Below, in pieces: positions 47,239-57,894 of a stretch of 64,000 bases of DNA. How positions within the stretch are numbered: the stretch's first letter is position 1; the number at the start of each line of letters is the position of its first letter. The stretch is from Paraburkholderia sp. BL21I4N1 (GTDB lineage Bacteria > Pseudomonadota > Gammaproteobacteria > Burkholderiales > Burkholderiaceae). Both the position numbers and the translations under genes were made by a program. The stretch lies in the NCBI RefSeq assembly GCF_002973525.1, contig NZ_PVEN01000003.1:558001-622000 (forward strand), read 5' to 3'. The notes under the pieces were generated by a model. The model worked only from the letters and a program-made list of their open reading frames with translations. It did no database searches and was not told the origin of the DNA.

Positions 47239-48516
47239 TCAGGCTTCGACTTTTTCTTTCGCTACCTTCGGCGCCTTATTGTGCGCGAGGATAAAGTCGC
47301 GCAACTGCGGATAGATGATGGTGCGCCAACGGCGTCCCGAGAAAATGCCGTAGTGTCCGCACTTTTCCGCGGTGAAGTGACGTTTGTCCTGCTCCGGAAT
47401 GCCGGTGCACAGATCGTGTGCGGCATAGGTCTGGCCGTCGCCGGAAATGTCGTCGAGCTCGCCTTCGATCGTGAACAGCGCGGTCTTCGTGATGTCCTGC
47501 GGACGCACACGTTCACCGGACACGTCCCATGTCCCTTCGGCCAGATTGAATTCCTGGAACACCACGCGAATCGTGTCGAGATAGTAGTCCGCGTCCATGT
47601 CGAGTACGGCGTTGTACTCGTCGTAGAAACGGCGATGCGCTTCGGCGTCGTCTTCGTCGCCGCGCAGCAGGCTCTGGTAGAAGTCCCAGTGCGAAGCCGC
47701 GTGACGTTCCGGATTCATCGCGACAAAACCAGTGTGCTGCAGAAAACCCGGGTAAACCTTACGGCCCACGCCCGGATAATTCGGCGGCACCGTGAAGATC
47801 ACGTTGTTCTCGAACCATCCATACGAATGCTGCGTGGCGAGCGAGTTGACCGAGGTCGGGCTCTTGCGTGCGTCGATCGGGCCACCCATCATCGTCATGG
47901 TGCGCGGCGTGTCTTCGCCTCGGCTCGCCATCAGCGAAATGGCGGCGAGCACCGGCACCGTGGGCTGGCATACCGAAATGACGTGCAGATTCTTCGCGCC
48001 GATGTGGCGGATGAATTCCTGAATGTAAGCGACGTAGTCGTCCAGACGGAACTCGCCGGCTTCGAGCGGCACCATGCGCGCATCGATCCAGTCGGTCAGG
48101 TAGACCTTGTGATCCTGCAACAACGTGCGCACGGTGTCGCGCAGCAAGGTGGCGTGGTGGCCCGACAGCGGCGCGCACACCAGCACGACCGGCTCATCTT
48201 TCAATTGGGTAACAGCGTCGCTGTCGTCCGCGAAACGCTTGAAGCGCATCAGGCGGCAAAACGGCTTCTCGATGATCGCTTGTTCGATGATCGGAATGTT
48301 ATGACCATCTTTGACAATCTGATGCAGATTGAACTCGGGTTTTTCGTAATCTTTGCCGAGCCGGTAGAGCAGTTCGTAACCGGCCGAGAGGCGCGTGGCG
48401 CCGGGCACGTAAGCTAGCGGGCTGGCGGGGTTCGCGAATGATTTGGAAGCGGCCTGGGCCCAGGCGGTGAGCGGGCTCAGCATTGCCCGCTGGAATTCGT
48501 GCAGTTGGTAGAGCAT
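47239..48516 (-). CDS. phaZ: Intracellular polyhydroxyalkanoate depolymerase
   Basis: A 425-residue enzyme that mobilises stored polyhydroxybutyrate. The catalytic triad known from Ralstonia/Cupriavidus PhaZ is conserved at the same numbers: Cys183 (SVCQPTVP), Asp355 (EGELDD) and His388 (EKCGHYG). No signal peptide, as expected for a granule-bound enzyme. Other PHA genes are not in the window. Confidence 0.93.
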   Translation of the reverse strand: MLYQLHEFQRAMLSPLTAWAQAASKSFANPASPLAYVPGATRLSAGYELLYRLGKDYEKPEFNLHQIVKDGHNIPIIEQAIIEKPFCRLMRFKRFADDSDAVTQLKDEPVVLVCAPLSGHHATLLRDTVRTLLQDHKVYLTDWIDARMVPLEAGEFRLDDYVAYIQEFIRHIGAKNLHVISVCQPTVPVLAAISLMASRGEDTPRTMTMMGGPIDARKSPTSVNSLATQHSYGWFENNVIFTVPPNYPGVGRKVYPGFLQHTGFVAMNPERHAASHWDFYQSLLRGDEDDAEAHRRFYDEYNAVLDMDADYYLDTIRVVFQEFNLAEGTWDVSGERVRPQDITKTALFTIEGELDDISGDGQTYAAHDLCTGIPEQDKRHFTAEKCGHYGIFSGRRWRTIIYPQLRDFILAHNKAPKVAKEKVEA

Positions 48517-48696
48517 GGGTGCTCCGTTTTAAGCGGTTCGCATGGGGCTTCGCAAACACGCGTGAGGCGTCGTGGCGGGCCAAATTGGTTGTGGGCGCAT
48601 TGATTTTCGGCCAACAGTCTGTCCGATCATATCGAACAACGCCTACTTGTGCAATGCAGCAATTCGCGTACTGCCTGCACGCAAACTGTCATTAAA

Positions 48697-50577
48697 TCAT
48701 GCTACTGGCGATGCTGCTCCGCCGCTATCGGGGCTTGCCTCAGCCTCAAGTTCCGGCTGTCCGGTGCCGTTATGCGGCGGCTGCCCGGTGGCCTGTGCCA
48801 TCTGCTGTTCGTGCTTCATCAGGTTCAGGCCGGTATGTACCAGCGCCACATGCGAAAACGCCTGCGGGAAATTGCCGACGAGACGCTTTGTCACCGGGTC
48901 GTATTCTTCCGCGAGCAAACCGACGTCGTTGGCGAGCGCGAGCAGCCGCTCGTACATGGCGATCGCTTCGTCGAGGCGGCCTTGCAGCGCCAGGTTGTCC
49001 ACCATCCAGAACGAGCACGCGAGAAACGTGCCTTCGCCGGGTGGCAAGCCGTCGTCGAATTCGGTGCTGCGGTAGCGCATCACGAAGCCGTCATGCATCA
49101 GATCTTTCTCGATCGCCGCGACCGTGCCTTTGACGCGCGGATCGTCAGGCGGCAGGAAGCCGACCATCGGCATCAGCAACACGCTGGCGTCGAGTTGATC
49201 GCTGCCGTACGACTGCGAGAACGCGTTCAGTGTCGGGTTCCACGCCTGGTCGCAGACCTGCGCGTGAATCGTGGCGCGGGTCGCGCGCCAGGCGTCGAGC
49301 GGGCCGTCGAGGTGGAACATTTCCGCCGAGCGGATCGCACGGTCGAAAGCGACCCACGCCATCACCTTCGAGAACGTGAAGTGCTGGCGGCCGCCGCGCG
49401 TTTCCCAGATGCCTTCGTCGGGTTCCTGCCAGATCGTGTCGAGGTGGTTCAGCAGCGCGCGCTGCACGTTCCACGCGGTGTCGTCCGCCTGCAGACCGCC
49501 AACCCGCGCCAGATGCAGCGCGTTCATCACTTCGCCATACACGTCGAGCTGACGCTGGCCGACCGCGTTGTTGCCGATCCGTACCGGCTTTGCGTCCTGA
49601 TAGCCCGGCAGCCAGTCGATCTCGAACTCGGGCAAACGCCGCTCGCCGGCAATGCCGTACATGATCTGCAATTGATCCGGCGCGCCGGCCATCACGCGGC
49701 CGAGCCAGCTGCGCCATGCGCGCGCTTCGTCGTAGTAGCCGCCGCGCATCATGGCGAGCAGCGTGATGGTGGCGTCGCGTAGCCAGCAGTAGCGGTAGTC
49801 CCAGTTGCGCGTGCCGCCGAGCTGTTCCGGCAGCGACGTGGTGGGCGCGGCGACGATGCCGCCGGTCGGCTCGTAGGCGAGCGCTTTCAGCGTAATCAGC
49901 GAGCGGCGGATCGGCTCGGCCCAGCGTCCTTCGACCGTGCCGCGCGCCGACCATTCGAGCCAATGATTCTCGGTGCGCGCGAGCGACGTATGCGGATCGC
50001 GCGCAGGCGGAATGCGCAGATGCGAGGGCGCGTACGCAAGCGAAAACGGCACGCGTTCGCCTTCGTTCACCGTGAATTCGGCGACGGTTTTCATATTCTC
50101 GCCACGCAATTCGACGGGCGTGCGTAGCACGGCGGTATCCGGCCCGACGATCGCCTTGATGCCGTTGTCGTGCTTCAGACGGTCGACCCACGGCACCGAA
50201 AAGCCGTAGTCGAAGCGCAGCACCAGTTCCATCTTCATGCGAACGCTACCGCGTTTGCCGACGACGATCCGCACCATCTCCGACCAGCCATTGCCCGGCG
50301 GCATGAAATCGATCAGCGTGACGGCGCCCTCGGGCGTTTCGATATAGGTTTCGAGAATCAGGGTTTCGCCGCGATACCGGCGTGTGACGGTGGGCGTGGC
50401 GTCCGTGACCGGCGCGATCAGCCAGCGGCCGTTGTCGGGCGTGCCGAGCAGGGCGGCGAAGCAGGCGCCGGAGTCGAAACGCGGCCAGCAGAGCCAGTCG
50501 ACGGAACCGTCGCGGGAGACGAGCGCGGCCGTATGGCCGTCGCCGATAAGCGCATAGTCTTCGATGAGTGCGGGCAT
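48697..50577 (-). CDS. Glycoside hydrolase family 15 (glucoamylase/trehalase-type)
   Basis: About 626 residues, cytoplasmic. The N-terminal beta-sandwich starts MPALIEDYALIGDGHTAALV, followed by the (alpha/alpha)6 barrel with RNWDYRYCWLRDA and DEGIWETRGGRQHFTFSKVM, which carries the general acid Glu. Members hydrolyse trehalose or maltose-type glucosides. The ATG at 50577 is chosen because it matches the conserved start; a GTG 11 codons upstream (50610) is possible. It is monocistronic. Confidence 0.88.
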   Translation of the reverse strand: MPALIEDYALIGDGHTAALVSRDGSVDWLCWPRFDSGACFAALLGTPDNGRWLIAPVTDATPTVTRRYRGETLILETYIETPEGAVTLIDFMPPGNGWSEMVRIVVGKRGSVRMKMELVLRFDYGFSVPWVDRLKHDNGIKAIVGPDTAVLRTPVELRGENMKTVAEFTVNEGERVPFSLAYAPSHLRIPPARDPHTSLARTENHWLEWSARGTVEGRWAEPIRRSLITLKALAYEPTGGIVAAPTTSLPEQLGGTRNWDYRYCWLRDATITLLAMMRGGYYDEARAWRSWLGRVMAGAPDQLQIMYGIAGERRLPEFEIDWLPGYQDAKPVRIGNNAVGQRQLDVYGEVMNALHLARVGGLQADDTAWNVQRALLNHLDTIWQEPDEGIWETRGGRQHFTFSKVMAWVAFDRAIRSAEMFHLDGPLDAWRATRATIHAQVCDQAWNPTLNAFSQSYGSDQLDASVLLMPMVGFLPPDDPRVKGTVAAIEKDLMHDGFVMRYRSTEFDDGLPPGEGTFLACSFWMVDNLALQGRLDEAIAMYERLLALANDVGLLAEEYDPVTKRLVGNFPQAFSHVALVHTGLNLMKHEQQMAQATGQPPHNGTGQPELEAEASPDSGGAASPVA

Positions 50578-50806
50578 GGAGTACGTGTCAGAGTGACGCA
50601 CGGCGGGCACCGCCGCGCGCGAGGTCGTGGTGTTTACCGGACTCGCGTAATGCGCTTTGGTTCATCGGGCAATACCGCGAAACGCGGGTTGGTAAATTGT
50701 CAAATCCCTGCCTACAATCGGATTTCGAGCCGATGCCCGGAATGCTCCGGATCGTGATCGGCCTTGCCCATGGCGCATAGAGACGCCGCTTCCGAGGATC
50801 CGAACG

Positions 50807-51052
50807 ATGCTGAACCCGTCGAAAACCGATTGCATCACCATACTCTCGGCCGCGAGCAAAGTGGCCGACGATTCGATGTTGCCTCTCGATCATGGCCGGT
50901 TGGGCCTAAGCCGCAACGGCATGTTGACGGCCATGGCCTTTCTGGTCGAACGGGCCTGCTTCCGCCGCTATCAACACGGTGACGGCCATTATGCCGTCGG
51001 CGGATTGTCGTTGCAGGGGCGTTTGCGTCTCGAGCAGCTTTCGAACGGCTGA
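50807..51052 (+). CDS. Small hypothetical protein (81 aa)
   Basis: Not recognised. It starts with an ATG preceded by GAGGA about ten bases upstream and has balanced composition without a signal peptide. The C-terminal half reads FLVERACFRRYQHGDGHYAVGGLSLQGRLRLEQL and looks like a small winged or beta domain. It is short enough that translation needs confirming. Confidence 0.55.
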   Translation: MLNPSKTDCITILSAASKVADDSMLPLDHGRLGLSRNGMLTAMAFLVERACFRRYQHGDGHYAVGGLSLQGRLRLEQLSNG

Positions 51053-51112
51053 CTGCCGGTCCGACTACCGGCCTGACTGCGGGCCGCGTGTCGAACTGAA
51101 CATCCTGAACCC

Positions 51113-51145
51113 ACGCACGACCGGTTTCAAACGCCGGTCGTGCGT
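51113..51145. terminator. Hairpin between convergent small genes
   Basis: ACGCACGACCGG and CCGGTCGTGCGT form a perfect 12-pair stem with a nine-base loop. It sits between the plus-strand gene ending at 51052 and the minus-strand DUF3096 gene ending at 51181. The T-tract is poor. Confidence 0.5.
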
Positions 51146-51180
51146 TGTCGTGCGTTCATGGGTTGCGCTCGTTGCCCGCT

Positions 51181-51333
51181 TCAAAAATGCGTCGACCCCA
51201 TGCCGAAGATCCCGATGATGCCGATGATGATCAGATAGAGCGCGACGATGTAGTTCAACAGGCGCGGCATGACGAGAATCAGAATGCCGGCGATCAACGA
51301 AACGAGCGGGCCCAGGCTGAGTGTGACGTTCAT
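51181..51333 (-). CDS. DUF3096 mini membrane protein (50 aa)
   Basis: A short gene easily missed by length cut-offs. It has an ATG at 51333 with GGAG six bases upstream and encodes 50 residues, nearly all of them membrane-helical (LVSLIAGILILVMPRLLNYI then ALYLIIIGIIGIFGM). The PRLLNYIVALYLIIIG pattern is the DUF3096 signature. Two short helices in the inner membrane are expected. Function unknown. Confidence 0.85.
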   Translation of the reverse strand: MNVTLSLGPLVSLIAGILILVMPRLLNYIVALYLIIIGIIGIFGMGSTHF

Positions 51334-51580
51334 GAAGACTCCGTAGTGTGAGACGCGTGAGTAACGATTAAAAAAGATTGAAAAAATGCCCCGTCGGGCG
51401 GGACACTATTTACCTATTCAGCTTCGCATGCAGCCGCCTGCCGGTCGACCGGATTCGCTGCATGATCCGACACAACGCTTCTATACTGCTCCGACAAGAA
51501 CAACGCTCGACCCTTCGCGCGGCAGACCAGAGACACCATTACAACCGATTCACCGAATAACCGATGTCCAGGAGGTCTCA

Positions 51581-52888
51581 ATGCTTCGTCGTCATCAGGC
51601 CGCTCCGCGTGCCGCCGCGGATTTTCTTCAGCCTGCCGCTGCCGCGGAGGCGGCTCGATCCACTTCATGGCGCGCGGGGCGGCCTGCTCCGTGGCGCTCC
51701 GCCCGTTCGATAATAAAAGGTTTCGCGCTCATGGTCTCGATTGTTGCAACGCATGCGTTTGCGCAAGATTCCGGCCCGGTCCCGGCCGATGGTGTTTACG
51801 ACATGCTGGTCGGTACTTACACCGGCGGCACGAGCCAGGGGCTCTACGTCTATCGCTTCGATACGAAGACGGGCGAGGCGACGCGCGTCTCCGTCGCACA
51901 GACGGTTAACCCGTCGTATCTGGTGGTGAGCCGCGACCGCCGCTTCGTCTACGCGGTCAACGAATTGCCCGGCGACAACGGCCCGGCTTCGCAGCGCGGC
52001 GGCATCAGCGCGTTCCGCTTCGACGCCGCGAGCGGGCAACTGAGCTTCCTCAACAAGGTCTCGTCGGACGGCAACGATCCGTGCTACCTGAGCCTGTCGC
52101 CGGACGGCAAATATCTGCTGACGGCGAACTACTCGGTGGCGGCTGATCCGGGCGGCAGCTTCGCGGTGTTCCCGTTGCAGGACGATGGCCAGGTCGGCGC
52201 GTCGGTGCTGACCGTGCATCACGAAGGCGGCGGACCGGTGAAGGGGCGTCAGGACAATTCGCACGTGCATTCCACGGTGTTCTCGCCGGACGGTCACTAT
52301 CTGTTCGCGCAGGATCTCGGCGCCGACAAGCTGTACTCGTACCGTTACACGCCGGACGGCAGCCGCGGTCTGTTTGGCCCGACCGACTGGCGCTATACGC
52401 AGGAGAAGGCGGGCACCGGTCCGCGGCATCTCGTGTTCGGCGCCAACGGCAAGCAGGCGTATCTGACGAGCGAACTGGCCGGCACGGTCAGCACATTCAA
52501 TTACGAGGATGGCAAGCTCACGCAGGTGCAGACCCTGTCGTTGAGCGATCCGGGCTTCAAGGGGGCCGTGGGCGCGGCGGCGATCCATCTGTCGCCGGAT
52601 GGGCGCTTCCTGTACGCGTCCAATCGCGGCGACGCGAACGACATCGTGATCTTCTCGGTGGATCCGACCAACGGGCACCTGAAGAAGATCGGCCATCAGT
52701 CGAGCCTCGGCAAATCGCCGCGTGAGTTCGCGATCGACCCGACCGGCAACTGGCTGATTGTCGGCAATCAGAATAGCGGCACGGTGTACGTGTTCAAGCG
52801 CGATCAGCAGAGTGGTTTGCTCGAAGCGAACCCGAAGCGGATCGAGATCGATTCGCCGGTGGACTTCAAGCTGGTGTCGCCGTCGTGA
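51581..52888 (+). CDS. Exported lactonase / 6-phosphogluconolactonase-like beta-propeller
   Basis: 435 residues. A long N-terminal stretch (about 50 residues, basic, Ala-rich) leads to a hydrophobic segment ending HAFA, read as a signal peptide with an extended n-region. The mature protein is a seven-bladed propeller of the Pgl (YbhE) lactonase family: DMLVGTYTGGTSQGLYVYRF at its start and YLSLSPDGKYLLTANYS, FSPDGHYLFAQDLG and HLSPDGRFLYASNRGD as blade repeats. AGGAGG lies six bases upstream of the start chosen. The periplasmic location is unusual for the pentose-phosphate step, so the real substrate is likely a different lactone. Confidence 0.8.
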   Translation: MLRRHQAAPRAAADFLQPAAAAEAARSTSWRAGRPAPWRSARSIIKGFALMVSIVATHAFAQDSGPVPADGVYDMLVGTYTGGTSQGLYVYRFDTKTGEATRVSVAQTVNPSYLVVSRDRRFVYAVNELPGDNGPASQRGGISAFRFDAASGQLSFLNKVSSDGNDPCYLSLSPDGKYLLTANYSVAADPGGSFAVFPLQDDGQVGASVLTVHHEGGGPVKGRQDNSHVHSTVFSPDGHYLFAQDLGADKLYSYRYTPDGSRGLFGPTDWRYTQEKAGTGPRHLVFGANGKQAYLTSELAGTVSTFNYEDGKLTQVQTLSLSDPGFKGAVGAAAIHLSPDGRFLYASNRGDANDIVIFSVDPTNGHLKKIGHQSSLGKSPREFAIDPTGNWLIVGNQNSGTVYVFKRDQQSGLLEANPKRIEIDSPVDFKLVSPS

Positions 52889-52928
52889 TGGTGCGGTTCG
52901 GCGTGTGAGTTGACGACACGCGCTGAAT

Positions 52929-52969
52929 GAAAAACGGGCCGCTCGACGACATCGAGCGGCCCGTTTTGC
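52929..52969. terminator. Terminator after the lactonase gene
   Basis: AAAACGGGCCGCTCGA, short loop, TCGAGCGGCCCGTTTT: a 16-pair stem. It may also end the convergent ftsK transcript. Confidence 0.85.
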
Positions 52970-53009
52970 CTTGGCTGCCGTTCGCCGAAGACATTTGTTT
53001 TAGTTTTAG

Positions 53010-56000
53010 TTACTCCGCCGGCCCCGGCGCCAGCACCTCACGGCTGCCGTTGATGCCCATGGCCGATACCAGCCCAGCAGTTTCCATCTGCTCGACCAGG
53101 CGTGCCGCGCGGTTATAGCCGATGCGCAATTGCCGCTGCACCGACGAGATCGACGCGCGCCGCGTGCGCACTACGAAAGAGACCGCTTCGTCGTAGAGCG
53201 GATCGGCTTCGGCGTCCGGCGATTCGCCGAACAGGTCCTGAGCCGCGCCGCCGTCGGTGGCGGGACCGTCGAGAATGCCTTCCTCGTATTGCGGCTCGCC
53301 GAACTGCTTCAGATACTCGACGATCCGATGCACTTCCTCGTCGGCGACGAACGCGCCGTGCACGCGCTGCGGGTAGCCGGTGCCCGGCGGCAGGAATAGC
53401 ATATCGCCCTGACCGAGCAGCGATTCCGCGCCCATCTGGTCGAGAATCGTGCGCGAGTCGATTTTGGACGACACCTGGAACGCCACGCGCGTCGGAATGT
53501 TCGCCTTGATGAGGCCGGTGATCACGTCGACCGACGGCCGCTGCGTCGCCAGAATCAGGTGGATGCCGGCCGCGCGCGCTTTCTGCGCGAGCCGCGCGAT
53601 CAGTTCCTCGATCTTCTTGCCGGCCACCATCATCAGGTCGGCCAACTCGTCGATCACCACCACGATCAACGGCAGCGGCGCGAGCGGCTCGGGCGCTTCC
53701 GGCGTCAGCGAGAACGGATTGCCCAGCTTCTTGCCCTTGGCTTCGGTGTCGCGGATTTTCTGGTTGAAACCGGGCAGGTTACGCACGCCGACCGCGGACA
53801 TCAGGCGGTAGCGTTTTTCCATTTCGCCGACACACCAGTTCAGCGCGTTGGCCGCCAGCTTCATATCCGTGACGACCGGCGCGAGCAGATGCGGAATGCC
53901 TTCGTAGACCGACAGTTCCAGCATTTTCGGGTCGATCATGATGAGGCGCACTTCCTCGGGCGTCGCCTTGTAGAGCAGCGAGCAGATCATCGCGTTGATC
54001 GCGACCGACTTGCCCGAACCCGTGGTGCCCGCCACCAGCATGTGCGGCGCCTTCGCCAGATCGGCGACCACCGGATGGCCGGTGATGTCCTTGCCCATGG
54101 CGAGCGTCAGTTGCGAATGCGAGTTCTGATAGACGCTCGCTTCGAGGATTTCGGACAGACGGATGGTTTGCCGTTTCGCGTTCGGCAGTTCGAGACCCAT
54201 GCAGGTCTTGCCGGGAATCGTCTCGACCACGCGGATCGACGTGAGGCCGAGGCCGCGCGACAGATCCTTCATCAGGCCGACGATCTGACTGCCGCGCACG
54301 CCGAGCGCCGGTTCCACTTCGAAGCGCGTGATGACCGGACCGGCCGACGCGCCGACCACGGTGACCGGCACCTTGAACTCTTGCAGACGCTGTTCGATCA
54401 GCAGACCGGTTTCGATCAGCTTTTCTTCGGAGACGGGTTCGATGTCGATGTCGGCGGGCGCGAGCAGGTCGAGGGTCGGAAGTTCGACCGTCGATGCGGC
54501 GGGGGCGCGGAATTCGAAACCGTTGGCCGGGCTGTGGCCGCGTAGGGGCGGGCGCTGGGGAGCGGGGGAGGCTTCCGCGGGTTCAGTCGGTTCGACGGAC
54601 TCGGCGCACTCGACGGACTCGATCGGGCCGGTGGACTCAATCGGCTCAATGGATTCAACAGGTCCGACGGAGCCGGCGGATTCGACCGGCAATGCTGACG
54701 GCACAGCCGTCCCTACTTGCGTCGCGAACGGCAAGCGGATTACGTTCGATGCCGGCGCCGCTTCGCTCGCCAACGGCGCCGCGTGCGATGGCGCGGCCGC
54801 ATCGTTGAGGGTTTCCCACGGCGCGAGCGGCTTCGGGATGACGACCTCGGCAACCGGCGCAGGCGTTGTGGATTGCGGCTGAACGACCGGCTCGCGGTTG
54901 GTCGGGTGTGTTGTTGTCGCCGTACTGACTGGCGTCGCCGTTTCAGATGTCGCTACATGCGAACGCTCCGTCACCTGGCCGACCGGTTGCGCGTCTTCGA
55001 CGTCCGCGTCCGTCACGTTTTCGGTATGAAGGAGGGATGGCGTTGCTTCGGCTTCCGCGTCTTCCTCGACGTCTAACGGAGACTCGTTGTCCGAGGTCTC
55101 GCTCTGTTGCAAGCGGGCCGCAAAGATCTGGAACGGCGTGGGGGTGGCGACGGGAACGACAGTGTGTGACGCGGGCGTGACGGCAACTGTGGGAGTGAAC
55201 GAAGTCACGGGCGTCGGCGGCGTTGCCGGCGCGTGTGAGGAGTCGGCAACCGATGTCGGCGCCGCCGACGATCCGGTGACGGACGTATCCGCTGCCGATG
55301 CAGGCGCCATGACCGGCACGAATGCCGGGGCGGCTGTCAACGGCGTGTGAATGACCGGCGGTTCGATCGGCCATTGCACGACGGTTTCGGCGTCGGTTTT
55401 GGTGTTGGCTTGGGTGTCAACGTCAACGCCAATGTCGGCGTGGGCTTCAGTTTCGGCGTGACCGCCAACGTCGGCGTGCGAGGCAACGTCAACGCGAGCG
55501 TCAGCGTCGAGCGGCGCATCAAACGCGCTGTGCGCGTGCCGTTCTGCAAGCGGTATCGCGGACCCAGCTTCGGTCTGCTCCATTTCGACTGCGGATTGCG
55601 CCGGGTGAGCATGCTCAACTCCGGGCGAGACTGCCGCATTTGACGGTCCCGTGCCGAGCTTGGCATGGTCCGCGCCGTTGGTACGCGCGAGGCTCACGCC
55701 GGCGATGTCGGTCCAGCGCGCGGTGTTTTCCGCGATGCTGCGCAGCGTCTCCTCGACGCTCGCGGGCGGTGCGACTTTTTGCGTCGTCGGCATGGGTCGC
55801 GTGTAGCCGGACCCGACGGGGCGACGGGTGCTTGCCGTCGACATCGCGATGTCGGCACGCGGCGCAACCGGCGACGGTTGTCGCTGCACGGTGGCGCGAT
55901 TGATCGGACCCGCCGGATTCGCCGAGCTCTGGCCCGCCGACGGACGACCCATCTGGACTGCGGCGTTCCTGACGGAACCCGCGGCCGTGTTCGCGGGTGA

Positions 56001-56936
56001 GTTTGTAAAAGCGTTGCCGGCCGTGCGAGGCGCGGTGCGCGTCGCAGCCGCGCTCATGGCGTGCGCCGCTTTTGCGGCACCGGCTTGAGCGGCGGCAGCG
56101 CTTGGGACACCTGCCAGACCTGCTGCGCCAGCAGCCGGCCTTTGCTCACGCAACCATCCCGCCGGCGCGACCGGCTCGGCGGGCATCCACGCGGCCTTAT
56201 CCTCGGTCGATTTTTGGGCAGGCATTTGCGCTTGCCGCGGCGGCGTCGCAACCCCCGTACGCAACACCGGTTCCGCCGGCTGCGGCGCGCGGGCCCGCGG
56301 CGGCGTCGCGCCGGCACGCCAACTCGCGCCGGCATTCCGCGGGGCCGCCTCCTTGGCGGCGGTGGCAGCGCTCGCCGCACCGGTACCCGTCGCCACATCC
56401 GCACCACGCCCACGCGCCGGCGGCCGCCACACTGTCGGCCGCGCATAGCGCCCATTCGTCCTCGGCGCCATCGTATTCGTGGTCGGCGACACATGCGACG
56501 ACAAACCCTCATCGACGCTGCGATGCCGCCGCGCTTCTTCGTCGCGTTTAGCCAGCCCGCGCGACAAACCCAACCCGAACGCGCCATCGGCCCACACCGC
56601 GACATCGCGCCAGCGGAAATCGATCAGCCAGGGCAGGCTGATGCCGAGCAGCGCCAGTGCCGCCAGCGGCGTGCCGATATGCCCGAGCAGATGGCCGAAG
56701 CCCGCGGCCAGCGCGTGGCCGAAACCGTTCACGCCGAGCACGCCGATGAGCGACGCCTCCAGCGTGCAACTCGCTACCATCACGCAGACGAAGCCGAGCC
56801 ACAGCCGGATCGTGCCCGGACCGCGCAAACCCGCGCCGCCCGGCAGCACCGACTTCACGAGACGCCACAAAAGAGGAATGAACCAGACGGCCGACCCGCC
56901 GAACCAGCCGAAAACTACCGTGTGCATGCTAGACAT
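53010..56936 (-). CDS. ftsK: DNA translocase FtsK, long-linker form
   Basis: About 1308 residues. Only three N-terminal helices are visible (about residues 8-28, 44-66 and 92-112) instead of the usual four. A low-complexity linker of over 600 residues follows (Ala, Pro, Thr, Val, Glu, with Glu-rich and Asp-rich repeats). The alpha/beta motor comes next (Walker [10 protein letters not shown] near 970, Walker [17 protein letters not shown]) and the C-terminal gamma winged helix (about 1248-1305, [20 protein letters not shown]) reads polar DNA sequences. It moves chromosomes at the septum. Start: a TTG (56939) and two ATGs (56936, 56928) compete; none has a good ribosome site. A stop codon lies 13 codons upstream, so no longer form is possible in this frame. 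Confidence 0.92.
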   Translation of the reverse strand: MSSMHTVVFGWFGGSAVWFIPLLWRLVKSVLPGGAGLRGPGTIRLWLGFVCVMVASCTLEASLIGVLGVNGFGHALAAGFGHLLGHIGTPLAALALLGISLPWLIDFRWRDVAVWADGAFGLGLSRGLAKRDEEARRHRSVDEGLSSHVSPTTNTMAPRTNGRYARPTVWRPPARGRGADVATGTGAASAATAAKEAAPRNAGASWRAGATPPRARAPQPAEPVLRTGVATPPRQAQMPAQKSTEDKAAWMPAEPVAPAGWLREQRPAAGAAGLAGVPSAAAAQAGAAKAAHAMSAAATRTAPRTAGNAFTNSPANTAAGSVRNAAVQMGRPSAGQSSANPAGPINRATVQRQPSPVAPRADIAMSTASTRRPVGSGYTRPMPTTQKVAPPASVEETLRSIAENTARWTDIAGVSLARTNGADHAKLGTGPSNAAVSPGVEHAHPAQSAVEMEQTEAGSAIPLAERHAHSAFDAPLDADARVDVASHADVGGHAETEAHADIGVDVDTQANTKTDAETVVQWPIEPPVIHTPLTAAPAFVPVMAPASAADTSVTGSSAAPTSVADSSHAPATPPTPVTSFTPTVAVTPASHTVVPVATPTPFQIFAARLQQSETSDNESPLDVEEDAEAEATPSLLHTENVTDADVEDAQPVGQVTERSHVATSETATPVSTATTTHPTNREPVVQPQSTTPAPVAEVVIPKPLAPWETLNDAAAPSHAAPLASEAAPASNVIRLPFATQVGTAVPSALPVESAGSVGPVESIEPIESTGPIESVECAESVEPTEPAEASPAPQRPPLRGHSPANGFEFRAPAASTVELPTLDLLAPADIDIEPVSEEKLIETGLLIEQRLQEFKVPVTVVGASAGPVITRFEVEPALGVRGSQIVGLMKDLSRGLGLTSIRVVETIPGKTCMGLELPNAKRQTIRLSEILEASVYQNSHSQLTLAMGKDITGHPVVADLAKAPHMLVAGTTGSGKSVAINAMICSLLYKATPEEVRLIMIDPKMLELSVYEGIPHLLAPVVTDMKLAANALNWCVGEMEKRYRLMSAVGVRNLPGFNQKIRDTEAKGKKLGNPFSLTPEAPEPLAPLPLIVVVIDELADLMMVAGKKIEELIARLAQKARAAGIHLILATQRPSVDVITGLIKANIPTRVAFQVSSKIDSRTILDQMGAESLLGQGDMLFLPPGTGYPQRVHGAFVADEEVHRIVEYLKQFGEPQYEEGILDGPATDGGAAQDLFGESPDAEADPLYDEAVSFVVRTRRASISSVQRQLRIGYNRAARLVEQMETAGLVSAMGINGSREVLAPGPAE

Positions 56937-57065
56937 CAACGAATGACGGACGCGCGAGAACGCAATCCGTCGAGTTTAAACCGGCGAAGCCAGTGGCTCC
57001 GAAAGCAGACGCAAGCGAACTCGCGTCGAAGGGAAACCGGTGCGTTGCCGCGCGCCGCGCACCGT

Positions 57066-57653
57066 TCATTTAGCGCTGCGGTCGAACGTCAGCGTATCGC
57101 CGTTATCGAGCACCAGTTGCATCTGCTGCGGAGCGCGCATCTGTACGCCGGTACGATCGATATGCGTCAGCGCGTTCAGATACGCGCCTTCGATCTGGCC
57201 GCCCGGCGTCATGCACGCCATACGCGTGCCGCCCAGCGTGCCGAAACTCAGCTTGCCGTCTTTCAGCCCATACGAACCCATGTAGCGGTTGCAACCGGAA
57301 AAGCCGCTCGCGTGCCGCTGACCTTTGTCGGTGGAGAGCGAGAGTGTGATCGGCGCGCCCTGATCGGCGGACGGAATCGCGCGCGCCGTGCCGTCGGCCT
57401 GCTTCCAGCCGCTCAATACCCAGCTCGTGTCGTCGAGCAATTGGGTGGCGGCGGGATTGAACGGATCGGGCGCCGCGGCTTCCGAATCGGGATGCTTCGG
57501 GATCGCGCAGGCGCTCAACAGCGCGGCGACTCCCAGCCCGGCGAAAACCGTGCGCGCATGAGGAACAAAACGCGAAGCAAATCGCGGAGCCAAATACGAG
57601 ATGAAAGGTGAGGTAAAGCGCGCAATACGTCGCGCGGAGGAGCTTTGGAGCAT
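57066..57653 (-). CDS. META-domain lipoprotein (HslJ-like)
   Basis: 195 residues. A lipobox (LLSAC) lies near residue 50 after an extended basic N-terminus; the META domain follows (SWVLSGWKQADG, SGFSGCNRYMGSYGLKDGKLSFG, TRMACM). The fold is that of HslJ, an outer-membrane protein linked to heat and novobiocin stress. The ATG at 57653 has AGAGGAA upstream; an earlier in-frame ATG (57722) is less likely. It precedes ftsK in the same direction but with 129 bases between. Confidence 0.8.
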   Translation of the reverse strand: MLQSSSARRIARFTSPFISYLAPRFASRFVPHARTVFAGLGVAALLSACAIPKHPDSEAAAPDPFNPAATQLLDDTSWVLSGWKQADGTARAIPSADQGAPITLSLSTDKGQRHASGFSGCNRYMGSYGLKDGKLSFGTLGGTRMACMTPGGQIEGAYLNALTHIDRTGVQMRAPQQMQLVLDNGDTLTFDRSAK

Positions 57654-57894
57654 GGCGTCGTTCCTCTTCAAACTGGCGAAGGCGTAAGGGTAACGCACTA
57701 AGCTCGCCGCACGCGAGCGCAACGGCGTGCAAAGCGCTTAATCGGGCCGTTGGCGGATCGGTCCGCGGCGCGCCCGCGCGCCCCACGCGCGGATCAAAAT
57801 GCAGCCGCCGCGAGCAAGGCGCGGCGAGGGGCCAGCATGTTAACATCGTGTTCTATCCAATCCCACCCTCATCCGACTTTTATCTGGAGACTCC

